Numbered from the stretch's first letter, positions 1-9,838 are shown. The stretch is DNA of 64,000 bases from Nocardia rhamnosiphila NBRC 108938 (GCF_000720425.1 NZ_JOAJ01000004.1:248001-312000), one strand, 5' to 3'. The notes: generated from the letters alone by a model not told the origin. Numbers and translations: made by a program.

Positions 1-586
1 CCGCGGTCGGCGGGAACAGATCCAGAATGCCGCCGCGCACCGCGAACTCGCCGCGTTTACCCACCATATCCACGCGCGTGTACGCGAATTCGACCAGCCG
101 CGCGACCAATTCGTCGAAATCGGCTTCCCCGCCGATCCGCAGCACAATCGGTTCGATATCGCCCAGACCGCTCGCCATCGGCTGCATCAGCGAGCGCACC
201 GTGGTCACCACGACCCGCAACGGTTCCGGGAACACCGGATCGTCCGGATGCGCCAGCCGCCGCAACACCTCGAGCCGGCGCCCGACCGTATCGGCGCCCG
301 GCGACAACCGCTCGTGCGGCAAGGTCTCCCAGGAGGGGAACTGCGCGACCGCCGATCCCAGCATCTCGCCCAGTTCCAGCGTCAGATCATCGGCCTCCCG
401 GCCGGTCGCGGTCACCACCACCACCGGCTGCTCGACGGCCATGGTCGCCGCGACGAACGACCGCGCCGCCGCCGGCGCCACCAGTTCCACCGGCGATCGC
501 CCGAGCATCCCGGAAACGGTCCGCAACGCGGTATCGGCACCGGCCGCGGCGGCCAGTCCCGCCAGTGGTGGACGTGGGGCAGACAT
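1..586 (-). CDS. mfd: Transcription-repair coupling factor Mfd, N-terminal part (cut by window edge)
   Basis: Mfd is a DNA translocase that removes RNA polymerase stalled at lesions and recruits UvrA. Only about the first 195 codons are inside the window; the family is usually near 1200 residues. The translation runs from [11 protein letters not shown] through a UvrB-like N-terminal region, with the segments [12 protein letters not shown] and [12 protein letters not shown] that are typical of Mfd domain D1. The ATG at 586 is preceded by AGGAGAG. Position next to a TetR gene and glmU matches the mycobacterial order (Rv1020-Rv1019-Rv1018c). The motor domains lie outside the window, so activity cannot be judged here. 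Confidence 0.93.
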   Translation of the reverse strand, partial: MSAPRPPLAGLAAAAGADTALRTVSGMLGRSPVELVAPAAARSFVAATMAVEQPVVVVTATGREADDLTLELGEMLGSAVAQFPSWETLPHERLSPGADTVGRRLEVLRRLAHPDDPVFPEPLRVVVTTVRSLMQPMASGLGDIEPIVLRIGGEADFDELVARLVEFAYTRVDMVGKRGEFAVRGGILDLFPPTA

Positions 587-818
587 GTTCTCTCCTGAAC
601 GCCGAACGAAAGAATTCCACCGGGCCAGCCGAGTGTATCGACGAGCGTCCAGCGGATTATCAGCGGTCCGGGAGGACAGCTCCGCCGATCTGCCGAGGTC
701 AGACAATCAGCAGCCATGAACGGCGGGAGCGGATGTGCGTATCGGTCTGCTCACGGAAAACGAGGCGGGCCGATACGCGAAGGCGAGCACCGCGGATCGG
801 CGGTGGGCGGCGCCGGGA

Positions 819-1466
819 TTACGGCACGTAGCGCCGCAACCGCCGGGCGGCGAACTCGCGGAAGTACGACACCTTGTCGTCGGGGACGATGGAGGGGAGC
901 AGGAAATACCAGGCCCGTTCCATGCGCGACGCCATCTGGTCCACCGATTCCGTGCCGACGGCCACGATGTGGATTCCGGTGGTGAGCCCGTACAGCAGCA
1001 GGCCGACGGTCTCCGGATCGAGGTCGGGGAGCAGGTCGCCCTGGGTGATCGCCCGTTCGGCGAGGAGGCGATAGGTCTCGCCCCAGGTCTTGGCGATATT
1101 GTCGCCGTTGGCGCCGCGGTAGTCGCCGATCTGGTGGGTCAGTTTGAGCATGGCGCCGACCATCGGGTCGTTCATCGACAGGTCGGCCACCACGTAGGTG
1201 ATGCCGATGGCGGCTTCGAGGGCGGGGACCCGGGAATCGAAGAATCCTTTGCAGGACGCGATGAGGCGTTCGTTGCCCTGGTCGACCACAGCGCGGGCCA
1301 GTTCCTCTTTGGACCCGAAGTGAAAGTACAAGGCGCCCTTGGTCACGTTGGACTGCGCGATGATCTCGCTGAGGCTCGCATTGGCGTAGCCCAAGCGCAG
1401 AAAGACATCGGCAGCGCCCGCGAGAACGGAATCGCGAGTGATCTCCGCGCGCGCTTGCCTAGCCAT
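819..1466 (-). CDS. TetR-family regulator resembling gamma-butyrolactone receptors (ScbR/ArpA type)
   Basis: A 215-residue repressor-type protein. Residues 1-60 are a TetR helix-turn-helix domain with the motif VTKGALYFHFGSKEELA, which is close to the recognition helix of ScbR/ArpA gamma-butyrolactone receptors. The C-terminal half is a mostly helical ligand domain of normal length. The start is the ATG behind GGCGGAGCTG. Two direct repeats of 13 bp lie 36-68 bp upstream and are a likely autoregulatory site. No AfsA-like butyrolactone synthase is in the window, so the ligand is unknown; an ordinary TetR repressor of another small molecule is equally possible. Confidence 0.85.
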   Translation of the reverse strand: MARQARAEITRDSVLAGAADVFLRLGYANASLSEIIAQSNVTKGALYFHFGSKEELARAVVDQGNERLIASCKGFFDSRVPALEAAIGITYVVADLSMNDPMVGAMLKLTHQIGDYRGANGDNIAKTWGETYRLLAERAITQGDLLPDLDPETVGLLLYGLTTGIHIVAVGTESVDQMASRMERAWYFLLPSIVPDDKVSYFREFAARRLRRYVP

Positions 1467-1501
1467 CAGCTCCGCCTGTCATCCCAATAACCAGCCATCC
1501 T

Positions 1502-1533
1502 GAAGTAGACCGACATTGTCGAAGTAGACCGAC
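1502..1533. promoter_or_regulatory. Two 13-bp direct repeats, probable operator of the ScbR-like TetR gene
   Basis: The 13-mer GAAGTAGACCGAC occurs at 1502-1514 and again at 1521-1533, 19 bp start to start, in the short region upstream of the TetR gene. The core resembles half of the autoregulatory elements bound by butyrolactone receptors, which contain ACCGAC-like half sites. Binding by the neighbouring regulator is inferred from position. Confidence 0.55.
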
Positions 1534-1628
1534 TTACCGCCCGAACAGCACCCAAAGGATGGGTGAACCGTACCATCCGTGTTCGCTACGTCTCTCGATT
1601 CATCGACCCGCCCGAGTTCGCCGGTAGT

Positions 1629-2375
1629 TCATCGGTGGTTGCCCGAACTGTGCTGCCCGCCCGGCGAGTTCGCCGGAGGCTGCCCGGGCAGGGCGGGCCA
1701 TTCCGAGCTGAGCTGGGGGTCGGCCTCCAGATGGCTCAGGCCGTTCCAGCACAGATTGACCAGATGGGCCGCGACGACTTCTTTGGATGGGCTGCGCACA
1801 TCCAGCCACCAGGTGGCGGTGGTGGCCACCATCCCGACCAGCGCCTGGGCGTACAGGCCGGCCAGGCTGATATCGAAACCGCGGCGTTCGAAATCACCGC
1901 CGAGCAGATGCGCCACCTGATTGACCGCCTCGTTGAGCAGACTCGAGTAGCGGCCGTCGGTGGAGGACACCGGCTGATCACGGACCAGGATGCGGAACCC
2001 GTCGGTGCGTTGCTCGATATAGGTGAGCAGGGCCAGCGCCACCTGTTCGAGCCGCACCCGCGACCTGTTGTTGGTGAGCGAAGAGGTGATCATGTCCAGC
2101 AGCATCGACATCTCCCGGTCGACCACGACCGCGTAGAGCCCCTCTTTACCGCCGAAATGCTCGTAGACGACCGGTTTGGACACCAGGGCGCGTTGCGCGA
2201 TCTCCTCGATGGATGTGGCGTCGTAGCCGCGTTCGGCGAACAGGGCGCGACCGATCTCGATCAACTGCTGGCGCCGCTGGGTACCCGTCATCCGCTGCCG
2301 GCCCACCGGAACCTGCTCGGCGGCCTCTCCGGCGGCCCGCAACTCCTCGGTTGTTCTCGGTTCTCCCGACGCCAC
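1629..2375 (-). CDS. TetR-family regulator next to mfd and glmU (Rv1019-like)
   Basis: A 248-residue TetR protein. The helix-turn-helix is in about residues 30-75 (RALVSKPVVYEHFGGKEGLY), followed by a long helical domain with the segment QALVGMVATTATWWLD, as in the actinobacterial family to which Rv1019 belongs. The GTG at 2375 was chosen because GGGAGG stands 8 bases upstream; an internal ATG at 2291 is the main alternative. It points the same way as the other TetR gene and mfd, as Rv1019 does toward mfd, so it may control itself and mfd. The ligand is unknown. Confidence 0.85.
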   Translation of the reverse strand: MASGEPRTTEELRAAGEAAEQVPVGRQRMTGTQRRQQLIEIGRALFAERGYDATSIEEIAQRALVSKPVVYEHFGGKEGLYAVVVDREMSMLLDMITSSLTNNRSRVRLEQVALALLTYIEQRTDGFRILVRDQPVSSTDGRYSSLLNEAVNQVAHLLGGDFERRGFDISLAGLYAQALVGMVATTATWWLDVRSPSKEVVAAHLVNLCWNGLSHLEADPQLSSEWPALPGQPPANSPGGQHSSGNHR

Positions 2376-2602
2376 GTTCCCGCCTCCCTGGTTATCGGGG
2401 CCGCGGGTGCCGGAGCCGGACCTGCGACCAGAACCATCGAGATCAACTGTCCCAGACCCGTGGCGGCCGGAGACACCCGGGCGGTACCGGGGCCGCTGGC
2501 GTGTCGCCACCACCACGGTTCGACGTATCCCGGGGTGGCATGCGAGTATCGTTCCCGTGCCGGGGCACAGCGGCGGGTTTCGGGTACCTGCCGGTGTGAC
2601 AG

Positions 2603-2673
2603 TCCGCCGTAGTGTAATGGCAGCACCTCTGATTTTGGTTCAGATAGTTCAGGTTCGAGTCCTGGCGGCGGAG
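2603..2673 (+). tRNA. tRNA-Gln, anticodon TTG
   Basis: A 71-nt cloverleaf: acceptor arms TCCGCCG and CGGCGGA, anticodon stem TCTGA/TCAGA with loop TTTTGGT giving anticodon TTG (reads CAA/CAG), and a T arm with GTTCGAGTC. The CCA tail is not encoded. It lies just upstream of glmU. Confidence 0.96.
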
Positions 2674-2716
2674 CAGCTCGCGTGCACGATGACCATCGTC
2701 GGCCCGAGGGAGATTC

Positions 2717-4207
2717 ATGCAGGAGCAGACCGCCGTCATCGTGCTAGCCGCAGGTGCCGGTACGAGAATGCGGTCGAAGACACCCAAGGTGCTGCACCCG
2801 CTCGCCGGGCGCAGCATGCTGGCGCACGCGCTGTACGCGGCCCATGCCATCGACCCGCGCCATCTGGTGACGGTGGTGGGCCACGACCGGGAGCAGGTCG
2901 GGGCGGCCGCGGCCGCGGTGGCCGGCGAACTCGACCGGGAGATCGTGCCGGTGGTGCAGGAGCAGCAGCTGGGCACCGGGCACGCCGTGCAGGTGGGGCT
3001 CACCGGACTGCCCGCCGATTTCTCCGGTGACGTCATCGTCACGTCCGGGGATGTCCCGCTGCTGGACGGGCACACCCTCGCCGCCCTGCTCGACGAGCAT
3101 CGCAGCTATGCCGAGCGCCCCGCTGTCACGGTCCTCACCTTCGTACCCGACGATCCCAACGGCTACGGCCGGATCGTGCGTGACGCCGACGGTGAGGTCG
3201 CCGAAATCGTCGAGCACGCCGACGCGACTCCGGAGCAGGCCGCGATCCGCGAGGTCAATTCCGGCGTGTACGCCTTCGACGCCGGGGTGCTGCGCACCAT
3301 GCTGGGCCGGCTGTCCACCGCCAATGCCCAGCACGAGCTGTATCTGACCGATGTCCTGAGACTCGCCCGCGAGGCCGGCTACCCAGTGCAGGGCGCCCGC
3401 CTGGTCGATTCGGCCAAGGTCACCGGCGTGAACGACCGCGTGCAGCTGGCCGCCGCGGCCCAGACGCTCAACCGCTACATTCTGGAACGCCATATGCGCG
3501 CCGGCGTGACCATCATGGACCCCGCCACCACCTGGATCGATACCGATGTCCGGATCGGCCGCGACACCGTGGTGCGCCCGGGGGTGCAGCTGCTGGGCAC
3601 CACGGTGATCGGCGAGGATGCCGAGATCGGCCCGGACTCCACCCTCACCAATACAGCCGTCGGCGACGGCGCCCGGGTGATCCGCACCCACGGCGAGGCC
3701 GCGACGATCGCCGCGGGGGCGACGGTCGGACCGTTCAGCTATCTGCGGCCGGGCACGGTGCTGGGCGAGTCCGGCAAGATCGGCGCCTTCGTGGAGACCA
3801 AGAACGTCGAGATCGGCCGGCACACCAAGGTCCCGCATCTGACCTATATCGGCGACGCCACCATCGGCGAGCACAGCAACATCGGAGCATCCAGTGTGTT
3901 CGTGAACTACGACGGGGTGCGCAAGCACCGCACCGTCGTGGGCTCACACGTGCGTACCGGCAGCGATACGATGTTCATCGCCCCGGTGACCGTGGGTGAC
4001 GGCGCCTATACCGGGGCAGGTACTGTACTGCGGGAAGACGTTCCACCGGGCGCGTTGGCAGTGTCCGGCGGGGCGCAGCGCAATATCGAGAACTGGGTGC
4101 AGCGGAAACGACCGGGAACCGCTGCAGCAGATGCGGCGGCGAAAGCTCTCGCGGCCGAAGAGACACCAGGTCGGGCAACAAAGCTTAAGGATGGCAACCA
4201 GCAGTGA
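2717..4207 (+). CDS. glmU: Bifunctional GlmU: glucosamine-1-phosphate acetyltransferase / UDP-GlcNAc pyrophosphorylase
   Basis: GlmU makes UDP-N-acetylglucosamine, the precursor of peptidoglycan and of the arabinogalactan linker, in the cytoplasm. The 496-residue protein has the uridyltransferase motif [18 protein letters not shown] at residues 10-27. The second half is a left-handed beta-helix of hexapeptide repeats, with [16 protein letters not shown] typical of the acetyltransferase site. The length is normal for actinobacteria, which carry a C-terminal extension. The ATG has GAGGGAG upstream. It overlaps prs by 4 bases (GTGA), so the two are translationally coupled, as in mycobacteria. 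Confidence 0.98.
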   Translation: MQEQTAVIVLAAGAGTRMRSKTPKVLHPLAGRSMLAHALYAAHAIDPRHLVTVVGHDREQVGAAAAAVAGELDREIVPVVQEQQLGTGHAVQVGLTGLPADFSGDVIVTSGDVPLLDGHTLAALLDEHRSYAERPAVTVLTFVPDDPNGYGRIVRDADGEVAEIVEHADATPEQAAIREVNSGVYAFDAGVLRTMLGRLSTANAQHELYLTDVLRLAREAGYPVQGARLVDSAKVTGVNDRVQLAAAAQTLNRYILERHMRAGVTIMDPATTWIDTDVRIGRDTVVRPGVQLLGTTVIGEDAEIGPDSTLTNTAVGDGARVIRTHGEAATIAAGATVGPFSYLRPGTVLGESGKIGAFVETKNVEIGRHTKVPHLTYIGDATIGEHSNIGASSVFVNYDGVRKHRTVVGSHVRTGSDTMFIAPVTVGDGAYTGAGTVLREDVPPGALAVSGGAQRNIENWVQRKRPGTAAADAAAKALAAEETPGRATKLKDGNQQ

Positions 4208-5184
4208 CCGCGTCATGGATCGACAACCAGAAGAACCTGATGCTCTTCGCCGGACGGTCGCACCCCGAACTAGCCGAGCAGGTCGCCAAGGAACTCGACG
4301 TTCACGTCACCCCGCAGACCGCGCGTGATTTCGCGAACGGGGAGATCTTCGTCCGGTTCGAGGAGTCGGTTCGCGGTTCCGACGCCTTCGTCCTGCAGAG
4401 CTTTCCGGCGCCGCTGAACCAGTGGCTGATGGAACAGCTGATCATGATCGACGCGCTCAAGCGCGGTTCGGCCAAGCGGATCACCGCCATCCTGCCGTTC
4501 TACCCCTACGCCCGCCAGGACAAGAAGCACCGCGGCCGCGAGCCCATCTCGGCCCGCCTGGTCGCCGATCTGCTCAAGACCGCGGGCGCCGACCGGATCG
4601 TCACCGTCGACCTGCACACCGACCAGATCCAGGGCTTCTTCGACGGCCCGGTCGACCATATGCACGCCCAGCTGCAGCTCGCCGAGTACGTGCGCACCAA
4701 CTACAGCCTCGACAACATCACCGTGGTCTCCCCCGATTCCGGCCGCGTCCGGGTGGCGGAGAAGTGGGCGGATTCGCTGGACGGCGCGCCGCTGGCGTTC
4801 ATCCACAAGACCCGTGATCCGCTGGTGCCGAACCAGGTGAAGTCCAACCGGGTGGTCGGCTCCGTCGAGGGCCGCACCTGCATCCTTATCGACGATATGA
4901 TCGACACCGGCGGCACCATCGCCGGCGCGGTGAACGTACTGCGTGAGGCCGGTGCCGGCGATGTGGTCATCGCCGCGACGCACGGCGTGCTGAGCGCCCC
5001 GGCCGCCGAGCGGCTCGCATCCTGCGGCGCCCGGGAGGTCGTGGTGACCAACACCCTGCCGATCACCGAGGACAAGAAGTTCCCGCAGCTCACCGTGCTG
5101 TCCATCGCGCCGCTGCTGGCCCGCACCATCCGTGAGGTGTTCGAGAACGGTTCGGTGACCGGACTGTTCAACGGCAACGCCTGA
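4204..5184 (+). CDS. prs: Ribose-phosphate pyrophosphokinase (PRPP synthetase)
   Basis: Prs converts ribose-5-phosphate and ATP to phosphoribosyl pyrophosphate for nucleotide, His, Trp and decaprenyl-phosphoryl-arabinose synthesis. The 326-residue protein shows the PRPP synthetase segments [17 protein letters not shown] and [13 protein letters not shown], and the PRPP-binding loop [16 protein letters not shown]. It starts at a GTG inside the glmU stop codon. A strong terminator-like hairpin follows, closing the glmU-prs operon. Confidence 0.98.
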   Translation: MTASWIDNQKNLMLFAGRSHPELAEQVAKELDVHVTPQTARDFANGEIFVRFEESVRGSDAFVLQSFPAPLNQWLMEQLIMIDALKRGSAKRITAILPFYPYARQDKKHRGREPISARLVADLLKTAGADRIVTVDLHTDQIQGFFDGPVDHMHAQLQLAEYVRTNYSLDNITVVSPDSGRVRVAEKWADSLDGAPLAFIHKTRDPLVPNQVKSNRVVGSVEGRTCILIDDMIDTGGTIAGAVNVLREAGAGDVVIAATHGVLSAPAAERLASCGAREVVVTNTLPITEDKKFPQLTVLSIAPLLARTIREVFENGSVTGLFNGNA

Positions 5185-5193
5185 CCCTTTTCC

Positions 5194-5229
5194 CGAACGG
5201 CCCCGGACCTGCTGGTCCGGGGCCGTTCG
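5194..5229 (+). terminator. Hairpin terminator after prs
   Basis: A perfect inverted repeat of about 15 bp, with arms CGAACGGCCCCGGAC and its complement and a 6-base loop CTGCTG, starts 9 bases after the prs stop codon. No long T-run follows, as is usual in high-GC actinobacteria. Confidence 0.8.
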
Positions 5230-5304
5230 GCGTTCGGGGCGGGGAGCCGACACCGCTGGTCACGGTCCCGCCGAGCGGCCCCGCGGCGGCGCATACTGGT
5301 TGGT

Positions 5305-5550
5305 ATGGATCGCGAACCACGAGAGCCCGATATGGGTGACGACGACCAGGAGGACGAGGTCCGCGCCTACGAACGCTATATCGAGGACCCGCCCGCGGAC
5401 CTGCGCATTCGCAATCGGGAGGGCGATGACGACGGCCGTCTCGGCATAGCCGAGGAACTGCGGCAAGAACCGGACCGGCGCGACCGCGCCACGGACGACA
5501 ACCGGCCGGCCGAGGCCGCCGCCATCCATATCGAGGAAGAACCCGAATAG
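5305..5550 (+). CDS. Small acidic hypothetical protein (81 aa)
   Basis: A highly charged 81-residue protein with an Asp/Glu-rich N-terminus (MGDDDQEDEVRAYERY) and a C-terminus AEAAAIHIEEEPE. It has no membrane segment, signal peptide or recognised catalytic motif. No clear ribosome binding site precedes the ATG, but CATACT lies about 7 bases upstream, which fits a leaderless transcript with its own -10 box. Small acidic proteins of this kind are common in actinobacteria; the function is unknown. It sits between the prs terminator and a DUF4190 membrane protein in the same orientation. Confidence 0.7.
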   Translation: MDREPREPDMGDDDQEDEVRAYERYIEDPPADLRIRNREGDDDGRLGIAEELRQEPDRRDRATDDNRPAEAAAIHIEEEPE

Positions 5551-5632
5551 GGGACGCGCCCCGGCAGCTGACGCTGCGCCCGCACCGCGGTACCGGCCTA
5601 CGAGCCCTCGACGATACGAACGAGGAGACGTG

Positions 5633-6742
5633 ATGAGCACACCGCAGGACCCGCGCAACTCCGGCGACAGGCCGGAGGACAGGAGCACAGACCGGCCGGA
5701 ATCCGATTCCGGCGCCACCGGCGGGCCTGCGGCGGACCACCCGCGGGAAACCCCGGACGAGCCGTACGTCACCCCCGGCGCCCCGCAACCTCCCGACGAC
5801 ACGCAGACCCCGGATAACGCTCCGGAGCCCCCGCCGGGTGATACGGGGTCCGGCGCCCCGCAGCCGCCGGAGGCCGGCGAACCGTATGGTGCGCAGGCGG
5901 CACGGTCCGACGACCCACCCACCGAGTACCTGCCGAAACTGCTCGGCCGTGGACCCCGGCCCCCGTCCGGATCGGAACAGCCCGCGCCGGGGTCCGGCGA
6001 AGGTGCCGGAGCCTATGAGCACGGCCGGTACCCCGGCACCCCGGAGCAGCGGCCGCCCGGCGGTGAAGTGCCCCCGCAGGCGTGGTCGGCCCGGCCCGAA
6101 GAGCAGTCCCCCGGGCAGGCCTGGCAGCAGCAGTCACCCGGCGGGTATCCGGGGTCCGGGCAGCCGCAGGGCGGGTCGCCCTATCCGCCGCAGGGTGGGC
6201 AGTATCCGCCGCAGGGCGGGTACGGCGGACAGCCGGGTGGTGGATACGGCGGTCCGGGCGGCTGGGGTGCCCAGGAACAGTCCGGCTGGGGTGCCCAGGA
6301 ACAGTCGGGGTGGGCCGCCGAGGGGCAGACCGGCTGGGGTCCGCAGGAACAGGCGGGCTGGGGTGGCGCTCCCGGATGGTCCGGCGGCGGCGCACCGGGC
6401 GGACAGCAGAGCGGCCGGCCGGGCGGGACGCCCGGTGCCGGTGGTTATCCCGCCTACCCCGAACAACAGCAGTACCAGCCCTATGGCGCCGACCGGCAGC
6501 CGGAACGCTCGGGCCCGCAGGTGCTGTCCATCATCGGTTTCGTCTGCGCCGCGGTCTCGCTGCTGTTCTGCCCGATCGTGTTCGGTGCCGCCGGCATCGT
6601 GCTCGGAGTCATCGGGCATATCCGCGGCGAGCCCCTGGGCAAATGGGCGGCCATCGCGGCCGCGATATGTCTCGTGGTGGGCGTGGTGATCGGGTTGCTG
6701 CTCACCGGGACCGAGATCGTGCCCAACGAATCGTTCGGCTGA
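5633..6742 (+). CDS. DUF4190-type membrane protein with a long Pro/Gly/Gln-rich N-terminal region
   Basis: The first ~285 residues are low-complexity and disordered in appearance, rich in Pro, Gly, Gln and Ser, with a run of near repeats of the type GWGAQEQSGWGAQEQSGW around 6260-6370. The last ~75 residues hold two hydrophobic segments (VLSIIGFVCAAVSLLFCPIV and an Ala/Ile/Val-rich one) separated by IGHIRGEPLGKWAA, the pattern of DUF4190 proteins. AGGAG lies 5 bases before the ATG at 5633; a GTG at 5630 is too close to it. It is likely anchored in the cell membrane with the long tail on one side. The role is unknown. Confidence 0.85.
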   Translation: MSTPQDPRNSGDRPEDRSTDRPESDSGATGGPAADHPRETPDEPYVTPGAPQPPDDTQTPDNAPEPPPGDTGSGAPQPPEAGEPYGAQAARSDDPPTEYLPKLLGRGPRPPSGSEQPAPGSGEGAGAYEHGRYPGTPEQRPPGGEVPPQAWSARPEEQSPGQAWQQQSPGGYPGSGQPQGGSPYPPQGGQYPPQGGYGGQPGGGYGGPGGWGAQEQSGWGAQEQSGWAAEGQTGWGPQEQAGWGGAPGWSGGGAPGGQQSGRPGGTPGAGGYPAYPEQQQYQPYGADRQPERSGPQVLSIIGFVCAAVSLLFCPIVFGAAGIVLGVIGHIRGEPLGKWAAIAAAICLVVGVVIGLLLTGTEIVPNESFG

Positions 6743-6902
6743 CGAATTCGGCGCGTCCCCGCGGGCCCGTTCCGGTCGCACATGCGCCCACGTACTACGC
6801 GGTGCCGCGGGGGCGGATATCGTCTGGCCCATGCCCGAGGAACGAGGCGCCGGTGGATTCGCGGCGGCGACAGGGGCGGCCGCGCCGCCGTGGTGCGGAT
6901 AG

Positions 6903-7820
6903 ATGTCACAGCGGGAACTGGTCGTACTGGGCACCGCGAGCCAGGTGCCGACGACCCAGCGCAATCACAACGGATACGCACTGCGCTGGGGTGGTGAGGT
7001 CGTACTGTTCGATCCCGGCGAGGGCACCCAGCGACAGATGATCCGCGCCGGGATCTCCGCGACCGATCTGACCCGGATCGCGATCACCCACTTCCACGGT
7101 GACCACAGTCTGGGTCTGGCCGGGGTGGTGCAGCGGATCAATCTGGATCAGGTCCCGCACCCGATCGACACCTACTTCCCGGCGTCGGGCCGGCGATTCT
7201 TCGCCAACCTCTGCGACGCGACCGCCTACCACCGGACGATCGAACTCCGCCAGCGGCCGATCACCGAACCGGGCGCACTACCGGCCCCCGGCGCCCCCTT
7301 CGAGATCACCGCCGCCCGGCTCGACCATCCGGTGGAGGCGTTCGGTTACCGGCTCACCGAACCCGATTACCGGACCATCCGGCCGGAGGCGTTGGCCGAG
7401 CTCGGCCTGCACGGCCCGATGGTGGGCCGTCTGCAACGCGAGGGCGAAATCGCCTGGCAGGGCCGGACCGTAACCCTCGACGAGGTGAGTACGCTGCGGC
7501 GCGGCCAGAGTTTCGCGTTCGTCATGGACACCCGCCTCTGCCCCGGCGCGCGGGAACTCGCCGCGGGAGTGGACATGCTGGTGATCGAAGCGACCTTCGT
7601 CGAGGCCGATGCCCGGCTGGCCGCCGAACACGGTCACCTCACCGCCGGGCAGGCTGCCCGGATCGCCGCCGATGCCGGGGCGCGGACCCTGGTCCTGACC
7701 CATTTCTCGCAGCGGTATCCCGGCCTCGACCAGCATCTGGCCGAGGCGCGGCGGGAGTTCGGGGGCGAGATAGTGATCGCCGCGGATTTGGACCGTATCC
7801 CGTTCCCATCCCGCCGCTGA
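6903..7820 (+). CDS. rnz: Ribonuclease Z (tRNA 3'-end endonuclease)
   Basis: RNase Z is a zinc metallo-beta-lactamase-fold enzyme that trims tRNA 3' trailers. The 305-residue protein begins with [20 protein letters not shown] and has the zinc motif [11 protein letters not shown] near residue 62 and a late [11 protein letters not shown] motif, all diagnostic of the family. The tRNA-Gln gene in this window does not encode CCA, in line with a need for such processing. The start directly follows an in-frame stop and has only a weak ribosome binding site. Confidence 0.93.
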   Translation: MSQRELVVLGTASQVPTTQRNHNGYALRWGGEVVLFDPGEGTQRQMIRAGISATDLTRIAITHFHGDHSLGLAGVVQRINLDQVPHPIDTYFPASGRRFFANLCDATAYHRTIELRQRPITEPGALPAPGAPFEITAARLDHPVEAFGYRLTEPDYRTIRPEALAELGLHGPMVGRLQREGEIAWQGRTVTLDEVSTLRRGQSFAFVMDTRLCPGARELAAGVDMLVIEATFVEADARLAAEHGHLTAGQAARIAADAGARTLVLTHFSQRYPGLDQHLAEARREFGGEIVIAADLDRIPFPSRR

Positions 7821-7846
7821 CCCCCTCCAGGGGCGGAGACCGGCCG

Positions 7847-8233
7847 TCACGGTCCGGCTACCGGCTCGATTCGCGTCCCGTCCCGCAACCCGATCGACAT
7901 GATGTCGGACGGCTGGTCGAGCTCGATCCGATGCCAGCGGTTACGCGGTACAACGAACGCCGTGCCCGCGCTCAGGCGCACTTCGGTCTCGGCGTCACCG
8001 GGGTGGTCCGGACGCAGATAAAGCCGCAGCGCACCGGACAGACAGCACACGGCCTCCTCCGATCCGGGGTGGATCTCCCAGTGGTCGGCGTGGACATCGG
8101 CGTCGGTTTCGACGTGGAAGGCGGCCAGCTGCCAGCCGTCCGTACCGTCGCGCATCCGTCGTTCGCCGGTTCGTACCCGGCCCTCGGGGTGGAAGTTCAG
8201 GGCGCGCGCGAACAGGTCGATGGCGGTGGTCAT
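7847..8233 (-). CDS. Small cupin-domain protein
   Basis: The 128-residue protein has a single cupin beta-barrel signature: the segment HADHWEIHPGSEEAVCCLSG (first cupin motif with the metal-binding His/Glu pattern) and a later GTAFVVPRNRWHRIEL. The ATG at 8233 has GAGGAATCGACC upstream; a longer reading frame from 8329 lacks a ribosome binding site. It lies 95 bases downstream of the MFS transporter gene on the same strand and may share its transcript. Substrate unknown. Confidence 0.8.
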   Translation of the reverse strand: MTTAIDLFARALNFHPEGRVRTGERRMRDGTDGWQLAAFHVETDADVHADHWEIHPGSEEAVCCLSGALRLYLRPDHPGDAETEVRLSAGTAFVVPRNRWHRIELDQPSDIMSIGLRDGTRIEPVAGP

Positions 8234-8328
8234 GGTCGATTCCTCTCGTCGGTGTTCTTGTGAACAGTTGGTTGTGCGGAAGTACTTGCCGGCGTCTGTG
8301 CCCGGGAGTGGATCGGCGCTCCGAGCCA

Positions 8329-9771
8329 TCAGGCCGGTACCTGGTCGCGCGGCTCACCGGGGTGAGTGGTCTCGCCGGCGCTCGGCTTCGTGCGCCGGGG
8401 CAGGATCACGGCGGCCACTCCCGCCGCCAGCACGAAGGCCGCGGCGCAGCACGCCAGAGCCAGCGCGTAACCACTGCTGAACGCGGCGGGGTCGGTGGCC
8501 GTGCCGGTCCGGCTCGCGGCCACGGTCGCCAGTACCGCGACTCCCACACATCCGCCGAGCTGACGGGAACTGTTGAACACACCCGACGCCGTACCGGCCT
8601 CCCGGGCGTCCACTCCCGTCGACGCCGCCACGGCCGCCGGGGCCAGGCACAGTCCGATTCCCAGGCCGGTGACGATCGACGGTCCCAGGACATCGGTGAG
8701 GAAGCTGCCGTCCGGGCCGATCGCGGCGAACCAGAGCAACCCGGCCGCGGTGATCAGCCCACCGGCGATCAGGATCGGTCTGGGTGATATGCCCGCCCCG
8801 GCTCTGGTAGCGAGCACGATGCCGGCCACGCTCGTCACCGAGAAGGGCAGGAAGGCTGCCCCGGTGGCGCCCGCGCCCATCCCCAAGACCTGCTGCATAT
8901 AGAGCGAGACCAGGTAGAAGGCCGCGAATTGTCCACCGGCGGCGAGGAAGACGAAGAGGTTCGCACCGCGGACCCAGCGATCGGCGAACAACCCGAGCCG
9001 GACCAGCGGTGCGGCCGAATACTTCTCGACCAGGACGAACCCGGCCAGCAACAGCACACCCGCCGCCAGGGTCGCCACGGTGACCGGAGCCGACCAGCCG
9101 TAACGGTCGGTGCGGATCACGCCGGTGACCACCAGACCGATTCCGGCGGTGGCCAGTATCGCCCCCGGCAGGTCGAGCCGGTGTCCCGTGGCGCGCCGGC
9201 TCTCGGCGCCGATCCCGGCCACGCCGGCGGCCAGCGCCAGGGCCACCAGCGGCACATTGACCAGTAGTACCCAGCGCCAATCGGCGTATTCGGTCAGCAG
9301 CCCGCCGACCAGCACACCGCTGGCGCCCCCGGCCGCGTTCACCGCGCTCCAGACGCCGAGCGCGCGAACCCGGGCGGGGCCGGCGGTGAAGGTCGTGGTG
9401 AGAATCGCCAGCGCGGCGGGGGCCAGGGCCGCGGCCGCGCAACCCTGGACGGCGCGGGCGGCCACGAGCTGCCACGGAAGCTGTGCCAGCCCACCGGCCA
9501 GCGAGGCGATACCGAAGACGACGAGTCCGGCGGTGAGCAGCCGCCGTCGGCCGAACAGGTCGCTCGCGGTACCACCGAGCAGGAGGAACCCGCCGAAGGT
9601 GAGCGCATAGATATGCACCACCCAGGCCAGGTCCAGGGGTGCGAAGCCGAGGTCGGCGCGGATGGACGGCAGTGCGACGTTCATCACCGCCATATCCAGC
9701 GCGACCATGAACTGGGCCGTCGCCACGGCCACGAGGGCGAGCGACGATCGGCCGGGAAGCTTTTTATACAC
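8329..9771 (-). CDS. MFS drug-efflux transporter, DHA2 (EmrB/QacA) type
   Basis: About 480 residues with the 14-helix pattern of DHA2 drug:proton antiporters. The first helix has ALDMAVMNVALPSIRADLGF and the loop after helix 2 has DLFGRRRLL, both hallmarks of the family. The start is uncertain: the GTG at 9771 lies inside a perfect palindrome and would need a leaderless transcript; codons GTG around 9741 are alternatives, while upstream sequence in frame is not transporter-like. A divergent TetR gene begins 67 bp away, so the pair is a standard drug-sensing efflux locus. Confidence 0.88.
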   Translation of the reverse strand: MYKKLPGRSSLALVAVATAQFMVALDMAVMNVALPSIRADLGFAPLDLAWVVHIYALTFGGFLLLGGTASDLFGRRRLLTAGLVVFGIASLAGGLAQLPWQLVAARAVQGCAAAALAPAALAILTTTFTAGPARVRALGVWSAVNAAGGASGVLVGGLLTEYADWRWVLLVNVPLVALALAAGVAGIGAESRRATGHRLDLPGAILATAGIGLVVTGVIRTDRYGWSAPVTVATLAAGVLLLAGFVLVEKYSAAPLVRLGLFADRWVRGANLFVFLAAGGQFAAFYLVSLYMQQVLGMGAGATGAAFLPFSVTSVAGIVLATRAGAGISPRPILIAGGLITAAGLLWFAAIGPDGSFLTDVLGPSIVTGLGIGLCLAPAAVAASTGVDAREAGTASGVFNSSRQLGGCVGVAVLATVAASRTGTATDPAAFSSGYALALACCAAAFVLAAGVAAVILPRRTKPSAGETTHPGEPRDQVPA

Positions 9772-9780
9772 GTATAAAAA
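9761..9780. promoter_or_regulatory. Palindromic TetR operator in the MFS/tetR divergent promoter
   Basis: TTTTTATAC and GTATAAAAA form perfect 9-bp arms around a 2-base centre, in a genome region that is otherwise very GC-rich. The site lies between the MFS and TetR genes and contains -10-like sequences on both strands. Repression of both genes by the adjacent TetR protein is inferred. Confidence 0.75.
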
Positions 9781-9838
9781 GTAGCTCCACAGCAAGGCCG
9801 TGTCCAGCGCACGAGCAAGGATGCGCCAAGATGACCCC

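Noticed and set aside
27..719. A 230-codon plus-strand frame at the window start
   Set aside because: Antisense to mfd; Ser/Arg/Thr-rich and without a ribosome binding site.
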